DNA of 17,426 bases from an uncultured Rhizobiaceae group bacterium (GTDB taxonomy: Bacteria; Pseudomonadota; Alphaproteobacteria; Rhizobiales; Rhizobiaceae), in NCBI GenBank assembly GCA_937944075.1, contig CALDZZ010000214.1:1-17426 (forward strand), read 5' to 3'. Below, piece after piece: positions 7,004 to 14,039 of the stretch (position 1 is its first letter; the number at the start of each line of letters is the position of its first letter). A program made the translations under genes and the position numbers. The notes below the pieces were generated by a model. The model had not been told where the DNA came from and ran no database searches. It saw nothing but the letters and a program-made list of their open reading frames with translations.

Positions 7004-8305
7004 ATGATCCCTCGCTATTCCCGCAAGGAAATGACCGATATTTGGTCTCCACAATCAAAATTCAAAATCTGGTTTGAGATTGAAGCGCATGCCTGTGATG
7101 CGCTCGCCAAACTGGGAGTGATTCCTGAAAGTGCTGCAAAAACCATTTGGGAAAAGGCCGGTGAAGTCGAGTTTGACGTGGACCGCATTGACGAAATCGA
7201 AGCGGTCACCAAACACGATGTCATCGCATTTCTCACCCATCTGGCAGAAATCGTTGGCGATGATGCCCGTTTCGTGCACCAGGGCATGACATCGTCAGAT
7301 GTTCTGGATACCTGTTTCAATGTTCAACTGGTCAAGGCAACCGATTTGCTGCTTGAGGATATGGACAAGCTTCTTGCTGCCCTGAAAAAGCGTGCCTTTG
7401 AACACAAGGACACGATCACGATTGGTCGCTCGCACGGCATACATGCGGAACCCACAACCTTTGGCGTCAAGCTGGCACAAGCCTATGCGGAGTTTGAACG
7501 CTGCAAGAACCGACTCGTAGCGGCACGCGAGGAAATTGCGACTTGCGCAATCTCAGGTGCTGTTGGAACCTTTGCCAATATTGATCCCGCCGTTGAAGAA
7601 CACGTCGCAGAGGCAATGGGTCTGAAGGCAGAGCCAGTATCAACACAGGTTATTCCCCGCGATCGCCATGCCATGTATTTTGTAACGCTTGGCGTGATTG
7701 CTTCTTCAATCGAGCGCCTTGCAACGGAAATTCGTCATCTTCAACGTACAGAGGTGCTGGAAGCGGAAGAATATTTCTCACCCGGACAAAAAGGCTCTTC
7801 TGCAATGCCGCACAAGCGTAATCCGGTTTTGACTGAAAACCTTACAGGCCTTGCCCGTATTGTACGCATGGCGAGTGTGCCGGCAATGGAAAATGTTGCG
7901 CTATGGCACGAGCGTGACATCTCGCACTCTTCTGTTGAGCGCATGATAGGGCCTGACAGCACCGTAACGCTGGACTTTGCCTTAAACCGCCTGACAGGTG
8001 TGATTGATAAACTTCTGGTTTATCCGGAAAACATGATGAACAACATGAACAAGTTCCGAGGTCTTGTACACTCGCAACGTGTACTTCTTGCGCTTACTCA
8101 GGCTGGTGCATCACGTGAAGACAGCTACCGCCTTGTTCAGCGCAATGCAATGAAGGTTTGGGAAGAAGGCAAAGACTTCCTCACGGAACTTTTGGCAGAC
8201 GATGAAGTGACTGCCCTTTTGTCTGAAACGGATATTCGCGAGAAGTTTGACCTTGGGTATCATACCAAACATGTTGACACGATCTTTGATCGTGTCTTTG
8301 GGTAA
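7004..8305 (+). CDS. purB: Adenylosuccinate lyase
   Basis: This encodes 433 residues, the usual length of the shorter bacterial PurB. It begins MIPRYSRKEMTDIWS, as expected for alphaproteobacterial PurB. The fumarase/aspartase superfamily signature SSAMPHKRNP is at 265-274, within the flexible loop that carries the catalytic serine. TSSD at 97-100 and the histidine in GRSHGIHAEP (His144) are further active-site elements. The enzyme releases fumarate from SAICAR, giving AICAR, and from adenylosuccinate, giving AMP, so it acts in both IMP and AMP synthesis in the cytoplasm. It is flanked by its own candidate promoter and a strong terminator, so it appears monocistronic, although the rest of the purine cluster starts about 5.7 kb downstream on the same strand. 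Confidence 0.97.
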   Translation: MIPRYSRKEMTDIWSPQSKFKIWFEIEAHACDALAKLGVIPESAAKTIWEKAGEVEFDVDRIDEIEAVTKHDVIAFLTHLAEIVGDDARFVHQGMTSSDVLDTCFNVQLVKATDLLLEDMDKLLAALKKRAFEHKDTITIGRSHGIHAEPTTFGVKLAQAYAEFERCKNRLVAAREEIATCAISGAVGTFANIDPAVEEHVAEAMGLKAEPVSTQVIPRDRHAMYFVTLGVIASSIERLATEIRHLQRTEVLEAEEYFSPGQKGSSAMPHKRNPVLTENLTGLARIVRMASVPAMENVALWHERDISHSSVERMIGPDSTVTLDFALNRLTGVIDKLLVYPENMMNNMNKFRGLVHSQRVLLALTQAGASREDSYRLVQRNAMKVWEEGKDFLTELLADDEVTALLSETDIREKFDLGYHTKHVDTIFDRVFG

Positions 8306-8330
8306 TCAATCCTGTCATTCAAAATTCATA

Positions 8331-8360
8331 AAAGCCCGCAGCCCCTGCGGGCTTTGTTGT
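8331..8360 (+). terminator. Intrinsic terminator after purB
   Basis: A perfect 11-bp GC-rich stem (AAAGCCCGCAG with CTGCGGGCTTT) encloses a CCC loop and is followed by a T-rich tail (GTTGT). It lies 25 bases after the purB stop. Confidence 0.9.
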
Positions 8361-8379
8361 ATCTGGCAGACTTCAAAAA

Positions 8380-8459
8380 TTAACCAATAGAATTAACCAC
8401 TTGCGTTAACTACAACGCCAGAAGGTTAATGCAATATTAAGATTTACCATTCCTTAACC
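8380..8459 (+). promoter_or_regulatory. Cluster of TTAA(C) motifs, possible CtrA binding region
   Basis: Six TTAA cores occur in 80 non-coding bases, starting at 8380, 8393, 8406, 8426, 8437 and 8454. The first three are spaced exactly 13 bases apart and read TTAACC, TTAACC, TTAAC. The pair at 8426 and 8437 is TTAA-N7-TTAA, the spacing of the alphaproteobacterial cell-cycle regulator CtrA. The last TTAACC coincides with the candidate -35 box of the RTX gene. Assignment to CtrA is inference from motif and spacing only. Confidence 0.5.
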
Positions 8460-8482
8460 TTTGAATTTGTGATAGTTAAAAT
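8454..8482 (+). promoter_or_regulatory. Candidate promoter of the collagen/RTX gene
   Basis: TTAACC (8454-8459), a 17-base spacer and TAAAAT (8477-8482) resemble a sigma-70 promoter with start near 8489. A TTAA motif covers the -35 box, as in CtrA-activated promoters. Confidence 0.45.
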
Positions 8483-8510
8483 TTAGTTCAAAATGTATGG
8501 AGTATGAATC

Positions 8511-11057
8511 TTGAGCAAGCTGTCTGCGGCGGACATGTTTGCGCTCAATAAGCGCGAATCTGCATCCAATTTTCCAAATAATCAAAAAAACAAATCTCTG
8601 GCTAAAATGCTTTCTGGCGCAGTTGCATCCGTTTCCGTTATGCTGGCTACACAACTTGAAGCCAACGCAGAAGATAAAACGAGGGTCGAAAAACTTGACG
8701 GTCTAACGACTGCAAGTCTTGGCAACCCGCACATCACATCGGACGCCCAAAACGTTAAAACAAACGCTATAGAAGATGTGCTTGGCAGTGCTGCTCAAGA
8801 TGTTGCAGCACTTGGGATTGATGCATTATCTGTGTCGGCACTGGCTCAGCAAGCAAATCCAGCTGGCAGCATAACATCAACAGCTTTTGGTGAACAAAGT
8901 GGCCGCCTACCAAGAGATTTTGTATCAGAGGCTCCTGGTGTAACAGATCCTGCCCAACAAACTGACTACATAGGCTTTGAACAAGCAGATTCCGCAAGAG
9001 TTGCAACACCTTCCAATAATGGCGGCAGCACATCTGTAGCAGGACTAAGGGGTGAAGCTGGCGAAGACGGACATGATGGTGCTGATGGGCGAGACGGAAT
9101 CGACGGTAAAGATGGCACCAATGGAAGAGATGGTATTGACGGTAAAGATGGTGCAAACGGACGAAATGGCATTGATGGCAAAGATGGTACCAACGGGCGA
9201 GATGGCATCGATGGTACAAATGGCGCCAACGGGCGAGATGGCATCGATGGTATAAATGGCGCCAACGGACAAGACGGCATCGATGGTAGGAACGGACGAG
9301 ATGGGATCGATGGTGCCAACGGACGAGACGGTGCAAACGGAGCAGACGGCACGAATGGCCTGGATGGACGCGATGGTGTCGATGGCATAGATGGAAAGAC
9401 CGTTTTTCTACTTGATGGAAACCTGCTTCAACAACCAGACTTCCTTGAAAGCCTGGATGCCCAGGGGTTGGAAGTTCAAACAGGGCCTTTCGGAACGGTT
9501 AGTTTGACGCTTTCGCCTGACCAGCTGGAGATTGTCAATAATCTTATTACGCTTGCATTTCCCGATGAGCTGGAAAATGGAGAAAACGCGGATGGAAATG
9601 AAGGTGAGGAAGAATTTTCACATCTGATCCCATTCTCCGGCAGCGATCAGGAAGACTTGCTGATTGGAACCGAAGGCAACGACATTTTATCCAGCTTTGG
9701 TGCAAATGACATTCTTATCGGCGGGCTTGGCGCTGATACCCTGCTGGGTGGTGATGGCAGTGATACAGCCAGCTATGAAACTTCAGACGAAGCTGTTTTT
9801 ATCGATCTTTCTACAGGCGATGTTTTTGGTGGTGAGGCAGAAGGTGACACTTTCAACTCGGTTGAAAATCTTATTGGCAGTAACTTTGAAGACGTTCTGA
9901 TTGGAGACAACAAAAGTAACCATCTAACCGGCGGACAGTCTGAAGACGCCCTCTTCGGCGGAGATGCATATGACATCCTGCATGGTGGAGCGAATGCGGA
10001 TTTGCTTGATGGAGGCGCTTCTGATGATGATCTTGCAACCTATTTTGACTCTGATGAAGCGGTCTCCGTTTCATTGACGAATGATACTGCCAGCGGTGGC
10101 CACGCAGAGGGAGACGAATTGTTCAACATTGAGTCCCTTAACGGCTCCCTTTTCGATGATTTTTTGCAAGGTGATCAACAGGCAAACAGATTGGGTGGAC
10201 TGTTTGGCGAGGATATCCTTCTGGGTGAAGCCGGCAATGATACGCTACTGGGCGGGTATTCTGGGGACCTTATAGATGGCGGCGAAGGCAGCGATACAAG
10301 TGACTATACAGCCTCTCTTGAAGGCGTGAGTGTAAATCTGAAAACTGGCGAGTCACGATTTGGAGAAGCCGAGGGCGACATCCTTGTTTCCATTGAAAAT
10401 CTTGCTGGCAGTGCATTTGATGACACTCTTGCAGGCGATGACGGGATAAACCGTCTCACTGGTCGTGATGGTGACGACATGCTGATCGGCCATGGCGGCA
10501 ATGACCGCCTTGTTGGCGGCCTGGGCGCCGACCATCACGATGGTGGCGAAGGCGACCGCGATGCAGCAGATTACAGCGCGGCAGAGGAAGCAGTGGGTGT
10601 TGATCTCGTTGGTGGCGGTTTTGCCGGCGAGGCAACCGGTGATACGTTTGACAGCATTGAATTCATTGTTGGCTCTGAGCATCACGACAACCTGTTGGGC
10701 AATGACGCGATCAACAGAATTAATGGTGGTGATGGCTGCGATGTTATTTTCGGCAGAGGTGGTAATGACACTCTCATTGGTGAAGCCGGAAATGACATTC
10801 TCAATGGTGGATCGGGTAATGACGTTTTCATCTTTAGTGAAGGTGACGGCAACGATATCATCGAAGACTTTGAAGCTGGTGCGGGACGCACAGATCGCCT
10901 TCGCTTGCTGGACAGTTCCTTTGAAAATTTTGAAGACGTTCAGTCTGCACTGACAGATACCGAAGATGGCGCATTGCTGACTTTGGACAATGGCAGCATT
11001 CTCTTGCAGAACCTGAATTCTGCGGATCTGGTTGCTGATGACTTCATTCTTGGATGA
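8511..11057 (+). CDS. Large RTX calcium-binding protein with collagen-like Gly-X-Asp/Asn tract, type I secretion
   Basis: This encodes 848 acidic residues. The start is TTG 8511, placed 8 bases after GGAG; nearby ATGs are out of frame. Residues 30-53 form a moderately hydrophobic segment ending in EANA, resembling a late signal peptide. Residues 178-297 are 40 unbroken Gly-X-Y triplets, with Y almost always Asp or Asn and no proline. Residues 298-350 form a short globular linker. Residues 383-786 carry RTX nonapeptides (GGxGxDxLx type) in four modules of about 90 residues, each with a YxxSxEAVxVxL strand, a GEAEGDT turn and an (S)IENLxGSxFDD segment. The C-terminus (about 783-848, with DFEAG, LDNGSILLQNL and ADDFILG) is typical of type I secretion substrates. 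RTX repeats fold on calcium outside the cell. A surface or biofilm adhesin role is likely but inferred. No secretion genes are adjacent. Confidence 0.88.
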   Translation: MSKLSAADMFALNKRESASNFPNNQKNKSLAKMLSGAVASVSVMLATQLEANAEDKTRVEKLDGLTTASLGNPHITSDAQNVKTNAIEDVLGSAAQDVAALGIDALSVSALAQQANPAGSITSTAFGEQSGRLPRDFVSEAPGVTDPAQQTDYIGFEQADSARVATPSNNGGSTSVAGLRGEAGEDGHDGADGRDGIDGKDGTNGRDGIDGKDGANGRNGIDGKDGTNGRDGIDGTNGANGRDGIDGINGANGQDGIDGRNGRDGIDGANGRDGANGADGTNGLDGRDGVDGIDGKTVFLLDGNLLQQPDFLESLDAQGLEVQTGPFGTVSLTLSPDQLEIVNNLITLAFPDELENGENADGNEGEEEFSHLIPFSGSDQEDLLIGTEGNDILSSFGANDILIGGLGADTLLGGDGSDTASYETSDEAVFIDLSTGDVFGGEAEGDTFNSVENLIGSNFEDVLIGDNKSNHLTGGQSEDALFGGDAYDILHGGANADLLDGGASDDDLATYFDSDEAVSVSLTNDTASGGHAEGDELFNIESLNGSLFDDFLQGDQQANRLGGLFGEDILLGEAGNDTLLGGYSGDLIDGGEGSDTSDYTASLEGVSVNLKTGESRFGEAEGDILVSIENLAGSAFDDTLAGDDGINRLTGRDGDDMLIGHGGNDRLVGGLGADHHDGGEGDRDAADYSAAEEAVGVDLVGGGFAGEATGDTFDSIEFIVGSEHHDNLLGNDAINRINGGDGCDVIFGRGGNDTLIGEAGNDILNGGSGNDVFIFSEGDGNDIIEDFEAGAGRTDRLRLLDSSFENFEDVQSALTDTEDGALLTLDNGSILLQNLNSADLVADDFILG
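9087..9320 (+). repeat. 36-base tandem repeats in the collagen-like tract
   Basis: Five successive 36-base units begin at 9087, 9123, 9159, 9195 and 9231, each coding for GRD-GID-(GKD or G-x-N)-(GTN or GAN) type quartets. Two shortened 27-base units follow at 9267 and 9294. Units 4 and 5 are nearly identical, differing at one codon (ACA against ATA). Repeats of this kind can change number by slippage without breaking the frame. Confidence 0.8.
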
Positions 11058-11076
11058 TGTGGGTTTCCGAAATATC

Positions 11077-11099
11077 AAAAGGACTTGAACTATCCTTTT
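11077..11099 (+). terminator. Weak hairpin after the collagen/RTX gene
   Basis: AAAAGGA pairs with TCCTTTT around a 9-base loop, 19 bases after the stop. The T run lies within the stem and is not extended, so this is a weak terminator at best; the stronger hairpin at 11140 follows. Confidence 0.4.
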
Positions 11100-11139
11100 G
11101 ATTGTACCGAGTACGGATAACCATAATCATCATTCAAGC

Positions 11140-11176
11140 AAAAGGCGGGAGGCCCATACACCTTCCGCCTTTTTTC
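11140..11176 (+). terminator. Intrinsic terminator between the RTX and RBBP9-type genes
   Basis: AAAAGGCGG pairs with CCGCCTTTT, with an inner AGG/CCT extension and a loop of about eight bases. Six T in a row (11170-11175) end the 3' arm and run past it. It separates the RTX gene from the hydrolase starting at 11212. Confidence 0.8.
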
Positions 11177-11211
11177 TTGTTTCTTTAACAAACCACACTT
11201 ACATAGCACCC

Positions 11212-11766
11212 ATGAAAACATCACAAGCAGATATATTGATTGTTCCAGGCTACAAGGGAGCCAATGAAGACCATTGGCAAAGTCGCTGGGAAAACAACAT
11301 TTCCTCAGCCAGACGCGTTGATATGGGCGACTGGCACAAACCAGTGTTTGAGGACTGGAAGGCCAATCTTGTAAAGGCAGTTGAGGAAACAACCAAGCCA
11401 ATCATCATGGTAGGACATTCCATTGGTTCACAAGTCATCGTACAGGCTGCCAAGGAGTTCTCCAAACCGGTAGCAGGTGCACTGCTGGTGGCACCCCCGG
11501 ATGTTGAAAATCCTGAAATCCGTCCAAAACACCTGTTGACCTTTGGCCCAGCTTCAACAGACCCACTGCCCTTTCCTTCCGTTACAATTGCAAGCAGGAA
11601 TGACCATTTCTGTTCTTTTGAAAAGGCCGAAGACATGGCAGCTTCCTGGGGTTCATTGTTTATGGACGCAGGTGAAAGCGGACACATCAACCATGAAAGC
11701 GGTCATGGACCATGGCCAGAAGGCTTGATGGTCTTTTCCAGATTTCTCAAACAACTCGAGGCCTGA
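11212..11766 (+). CDS. RBBP9/YdeN-type alpha/beta hydrolase
   Basis: This encodes 184 residues from ATG 11212. The frame is open upstream, but the extra stretch crosses the terminator and has no family likeness. The start ILIVPGYKGANEDHWQSRWE (about 9-27) is the hallmark of the RBBP9/YdeN family. The nucleophile is in GHSIGS (69-73, Ser70). Asp131 lies in SRNDHF, and His158 lies in GHINHESGHGPWPEG, whose GxGPWPxG ending is also typical. These are small cytoplasmic serine hydrolases with no settled physiological substrate. No Shine-Dalgarno sequence is visible directly before the ATG. It converges on the EamA transporter gene, with only 3 bases between the stops. Confidence 0.85.
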   Translation: MKTSQADILIVPGYKGANEDHWQSRWENNISSARRVDMGDWHKPVFEDWKANLVKAVEETTKPIIMVGHSIGSQVIVQAAKEFSKPVAGALLVAPPDVENPEIRPKHLLTFGPASTDPLPFPSVTIASRNDHFCSFEKAEDMAASWGSLFMDAGESGHINHESGHGPWPEGLMVFSRFLKQLEA

Positions 11767-11769
11767 GGA

Positions 11770-12639
11770 TTATTCCTCCGGCCTTGTCAGGGTTGCGCCA
11801 ATGGCGGCGATCGTGACGAGAATAATGGCGATCATGCCAGCAAGACCCAAGACATCTCCCAAAACCAACATGCCGATTATCGCTGCGGCTGCGGGCTCAA
11901 GTGTTATAAGCACACCATAAGTTTGGGCTGAAAGCGTTTTGAGCGCGTTGAACTCCAGAAAGAACGGGACTGTTGTTGACAAGACTGCAAGCACTAAGAG
12001 ACTGGTCAGCAAGTTGATATTTGTTACAACTACAGACACTTCGCCCATTGCAAAGACGCTTAAAAACAAAGTGGCAATAATCATTCCATATACCAGACCA
12101 TCATTGCCATTCAGACACTGATTGACTCTCTTGCTCAACAAGACAAACCCACCCCACCCGATCCCTGCGAGTATTGCAAAGACAACGCCAATCGTGTCCA
12201 GCTCACCCCCTATTTTAGGTGTCAATATTAGTAGCCCGGCAAAAGCAATGGCGATCCAGAATATATCTAGCCTGGTCTTTGAAGAAACTGCGGCGACCAA
12301 CAAGGGCCCCATGAATTCTATGGTCACGGCGATGCCCAAAGGTATTCTTGCAATCGCCTCATAAAAACACCAATTCATCAATCCAAGTGTAATGCCATAG
12401 GACAACAGCAATCCGAAATGGTTGAAAACATCAGAACTCAAATTTGGACGGATCAGAACAAACAAAAGCATTGCTGAAATGGCAACTCTGAAAAAGACAG
12501 TTGCTCCCGGACTTAAGGAACCAAAAAGACCTACTGCAAATGAAGCGCCGAACTGGATTGAAATGATTGCAATCACAACCTGCAAAGGCGCCGGGATAGC
12601 AGAAACAATGCTGGAGGCTGGTTTTAATTTAGGTCCCAT
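11770..12639 (-). CDS. EamA/DMT-family transporter, RhtA-like exporter
   Basis: This encodes 289 residues from ATG 12637-12639; a TTG four codons upstream is possible, and neither has a clear ribosome site. About ten hydrophobic helices arranged as two EamA repeats are visible. The segment YEAIARIPLGIAVTIEFMGPL (near 100-120) matches the RhtA threonine/homoserine exporter subgroup, and the second repeat has NALKTLSAQTYGVLITLEPAAAAIIG in the corresponding place. The protein sits in the inner membrane and probably exports amino acids or similar metabolites, though substrates of this superfamily are poorly predicted by sequence. It lies 77 bases after the aldolase stop on the same strand, so read-through from that unit is possible; I saw no clear terminator in the gap. 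Confidence 0.85.
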   Translation of the reverse strand: MGPKLKPASSIVSAIPAPLQVVIAIISIQFGASFAVGLFGSLSPGATVFFRVAISAMLLFVLIRPNLSSDVFNHFGLLLSYGITLGLMNWCFYEAIARIPLGIAVTIEFMGPLLVAAVSSKTRLDIFWIAIAFAGLLILTPKIGGELDTIGVVFAILAGIGWGGFVLLSKRVNQCLNGNDGLVYGMIIATLFLSVFAMGEVSVVVTNINLLTSLLVLAVLSTTVPFFLEFNALKTLSAQTYGVLITLEPAAAAIIGMLVLGDVLGLAGMIAIILVTIAAIGATLTRPEE

Positions 12640-12716
12640 GCTGAAGGACAATAGAATATAAATGTCCCCTGTCCATCACAATAAGCTGGCTTGTTATGGC
12701 ATGTAGCAGAAAGCTG

Positions 12717-13481
12717 TTAGCGTTTTACACCTTCAAAGCTTTTTGCAGCACCAGCTGCAATCATGGCACTATCCATGGTCAGCGAAATTAACTTGTAGCC
12801 AAATTCAGCACAAATATTTGCGTGTTCTGCAGTCAGGGTAAAGCAGGTTGGTATCTTGCCTGCTGCAAGGGTGCGATCAGCCACATCCCTTACGAGATCC
12901 AACGTCCCCGGACCGTATGCATCTGGCTCAAGGGTTTTGTTGACCGAAATTGAAAAATCAGACGGCCCCATCAAAATTCCGTCGATGCCGTCGACTGCCA
13001 GAATATCATCAAGATTGTCGTATGATTCCTGTGTTTCAACTTGAGCAAAGGCAAATGTGTCAGTTAGGGTTTTGCGTTGGTATTCTCCTGTATCAAGACC
13101 GTACAGGGTTGCAGCATATCTCGGTGCGTAGGACCGCTGTCCAACGCCTGGATAATTTGCAGAGCGGGCAAAGGCTTCAGCATCTGATTTCGTGTTTATC
13201 ATTGGTGCTGCTACGCCCAATGCACCATAATCCAATACTTTTTCGCACAAGTCCCAACGATTGAGCGGCAACCTTACAATTGGAGATTTACCAGCTACTA
13301 CAACTTGTTGAATACAATCAAGCAGACTGCCGTCGTCATGAAAACCATGCTGGGCATCCAGCACGACTGCGTCATACCCCTGACGCGCAATAGCACCTGC
13401 GACCTGAGGATCACGAAATCCGGACCAGCACGCGAATGCAGGTTTTTCCTGTGCAAGCAGGTCTTTCAAACGTGATATCAT
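12717..13481 (-). CDS. HpcH/HpaI-family class II aldolase
   Basis: This encodes 254 residues. Key positions match the HpaI 4-hydroxy-2-oxoheptanedioate aldolase numbering exactly: Asp42 and His45 in LDAQHG, Arg70 in VRLP, metal ligand Glu149 in VETQES and metal ligand Asp175 in GPSDFS. Position 44, Glu in HpaI, is Gln here, as in a subgroup with a DxQHG motif. The family cleaves or forms 2-oxo-4-hydroxy acids with a divalent metal and pyruvate enolate chemistry. The native substrate cannot be fixed, since no aromatic meta-cleavage genes are nearby. The start lies 4 bases after the stop of the zeta-inhibitor gene and lacks a strong ribosome site, so the two are probably translationally coupled. 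Confidence 0.88.
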   Translation of the reverse strand: MISRLKDLLAQEKPAFACWSGFRDPQVAGAIARQGYDAVVLDAQHGFHDDGSLLDCIQQVVVAGKSPIVRLPLNRWDLCEKVLDYGALGVAAPMINTKSDAEAFARSANYPGVGQRSYAPRYAATLYGLDTGEYQRKTLTDTFAFAQVETQESYDNLDDILAVDGIDGILMGPSDFSISVNKTLEPDAYGPGTLDLVRDVADRTLAAGKIPTCFTLTAEHANICAEFGYKLISLTMDSAMIAAGAAKSFEGVKR

Positions 13482-13485
13482 TGGG

Positions 13486-13806
13486 TTATTCGCTTTCGAT
13501 TTGCTCGACAGCTGTTGCCATGAGCTTGTTCATTGCGCCACGAAGTTCATCATCACTTTTTTCAACACCTGCGGCATCAAAATCGGCTCTTACCTTGCGA
13601 AAAACGTCTTCATCACCCGGTTCATCAAAATCGGAGCGGACAACTTCCTTGGCATATTCTTCAGCTTCTGCACCTGACTTTCCAAGCAGTTCGGCTGCCC
13701 ATTGACCCAAGAGCTTGTTTCTTCGTGCTTCTGCCTTGAACTTCAACTCTGCATCATGTGCAAACTTGTTTTCAAAAGCATCGCCGCGTTTATCCATTCC
13801 GCTCAT
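13486..13806 (-). CDS. F1Fo-ATPase zeta inhibitor subunit (DUF1476)
   Basis: This encodes 106 residues, the usual family length, from ATG 13804-13806 with AGGAG eight bases upstream. The N-terminus contains DAFENKFAHDAELKFKAEAR, then RRNKLLGQWAAELLG, EEYAKEVV and the near-invariant DEDVFRKVRADFDAAGV. The zeta subunit is known from Paracoccus denitrificans as an alphaproteobacterial inhibitor that blocks ATP hydrolysis by F1 through its N-terminal segment. In other alphaproteobacteria the inhibitory strength varies. It is divergent from purC and followed closely by the aldolase gene. The ATP synthase genes are not in this window. Confidence 0.93.
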   Translation of the reverse strand: MSGMDKRGDAFENKFAHDAELKFKAEARRNKLLGQWAAELLGKSGAEAEEYAKEVVRSDFDEPGDEDVFRKVRADFDAAGVEKSDDELRGAMNKLMATAVEQIESE

Positions 13807-13838
13807 AATTTTTCTCCTGATGAAACGTTTATGTGTCT

Positions 13839-13867
13839 CATATAACTATGGATTCGCGACATTTGAA
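13839..13867 (-). promoter_or_regulatory. Candidate promoter for the zeta-inhibitor/aldolase unit
   Basis: On the minus strand TTCAAA (13862-13867), a 17-base spacer and TATATG (13839-13844) lie about 33 bases before the start codon. Each box matches consensus at four of six positions. Confidence 0.35.
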
Positions 13868-13929
13868 GATGAATGCATAAATAAATAACGCTGCCCTGCT
13901 CTTTACTGTGAGTTTTCCAACTGACTTTG

Positions 13930-13958
13930 TTGTTTATGTTTGTTGCATGGCTTAATAA
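13930..13958 (+). promoter_or_regulatory. Candidate promoter of the purine operon
   Basis: TTGTTT (13930-13935), a 17-base spacer and TAATAA (13953-13958) lie in the gap between the divergent zeta-inhibitor and purC genes. The rest of this 233-base gap shows no riboswitch-like or operator-like structure I could identify. Confidence 0.35.
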
Positions 13959-14039
13959 TATGGAGTGAGGCTTTAAACGGCAAACGATTCTATTCAGCCA
14001 GTTGCCTTGGACCATAAGCTAATATCGGGAATATACATC

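Noticed and set aside
9087..9320. Regular repeats considered as a CRISPR-like array
   Set aside because: The repeats are contiguous, without unique spacers, keep one reading frame and encode Gly-X-Asp triplets.
8767..9388. Long antisense open frames (189 and 140 residues) opposite the collagen-like tract
   Set aside because: They are low-complexity mirror images of the Gly-X-Asp repeats, with runs such as PSRPS or RCHL and no ribosome site or family likeness.
10353..11078. Antisense frame of 241 residues opposite the RTX modules
   Set aside because: The sense strand is a clear RTX protein across the same bases; the antisense frame lacks domain character and appears to be a by-product of repeat composition.
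11098..11211. Longer N-terminus for the RBBP9-type hydrolase from an upstream ATG
   Set aside because: The extra 38 residues are encoded across a strong terminator hairpin and do not resemble the family, which begins near the chosen ATG.
12660..12716. Possible terminator after the aldolase gene
   Set aside because: The AAGC/GCTT inverted repeat is short, interrupted and has no T tract.
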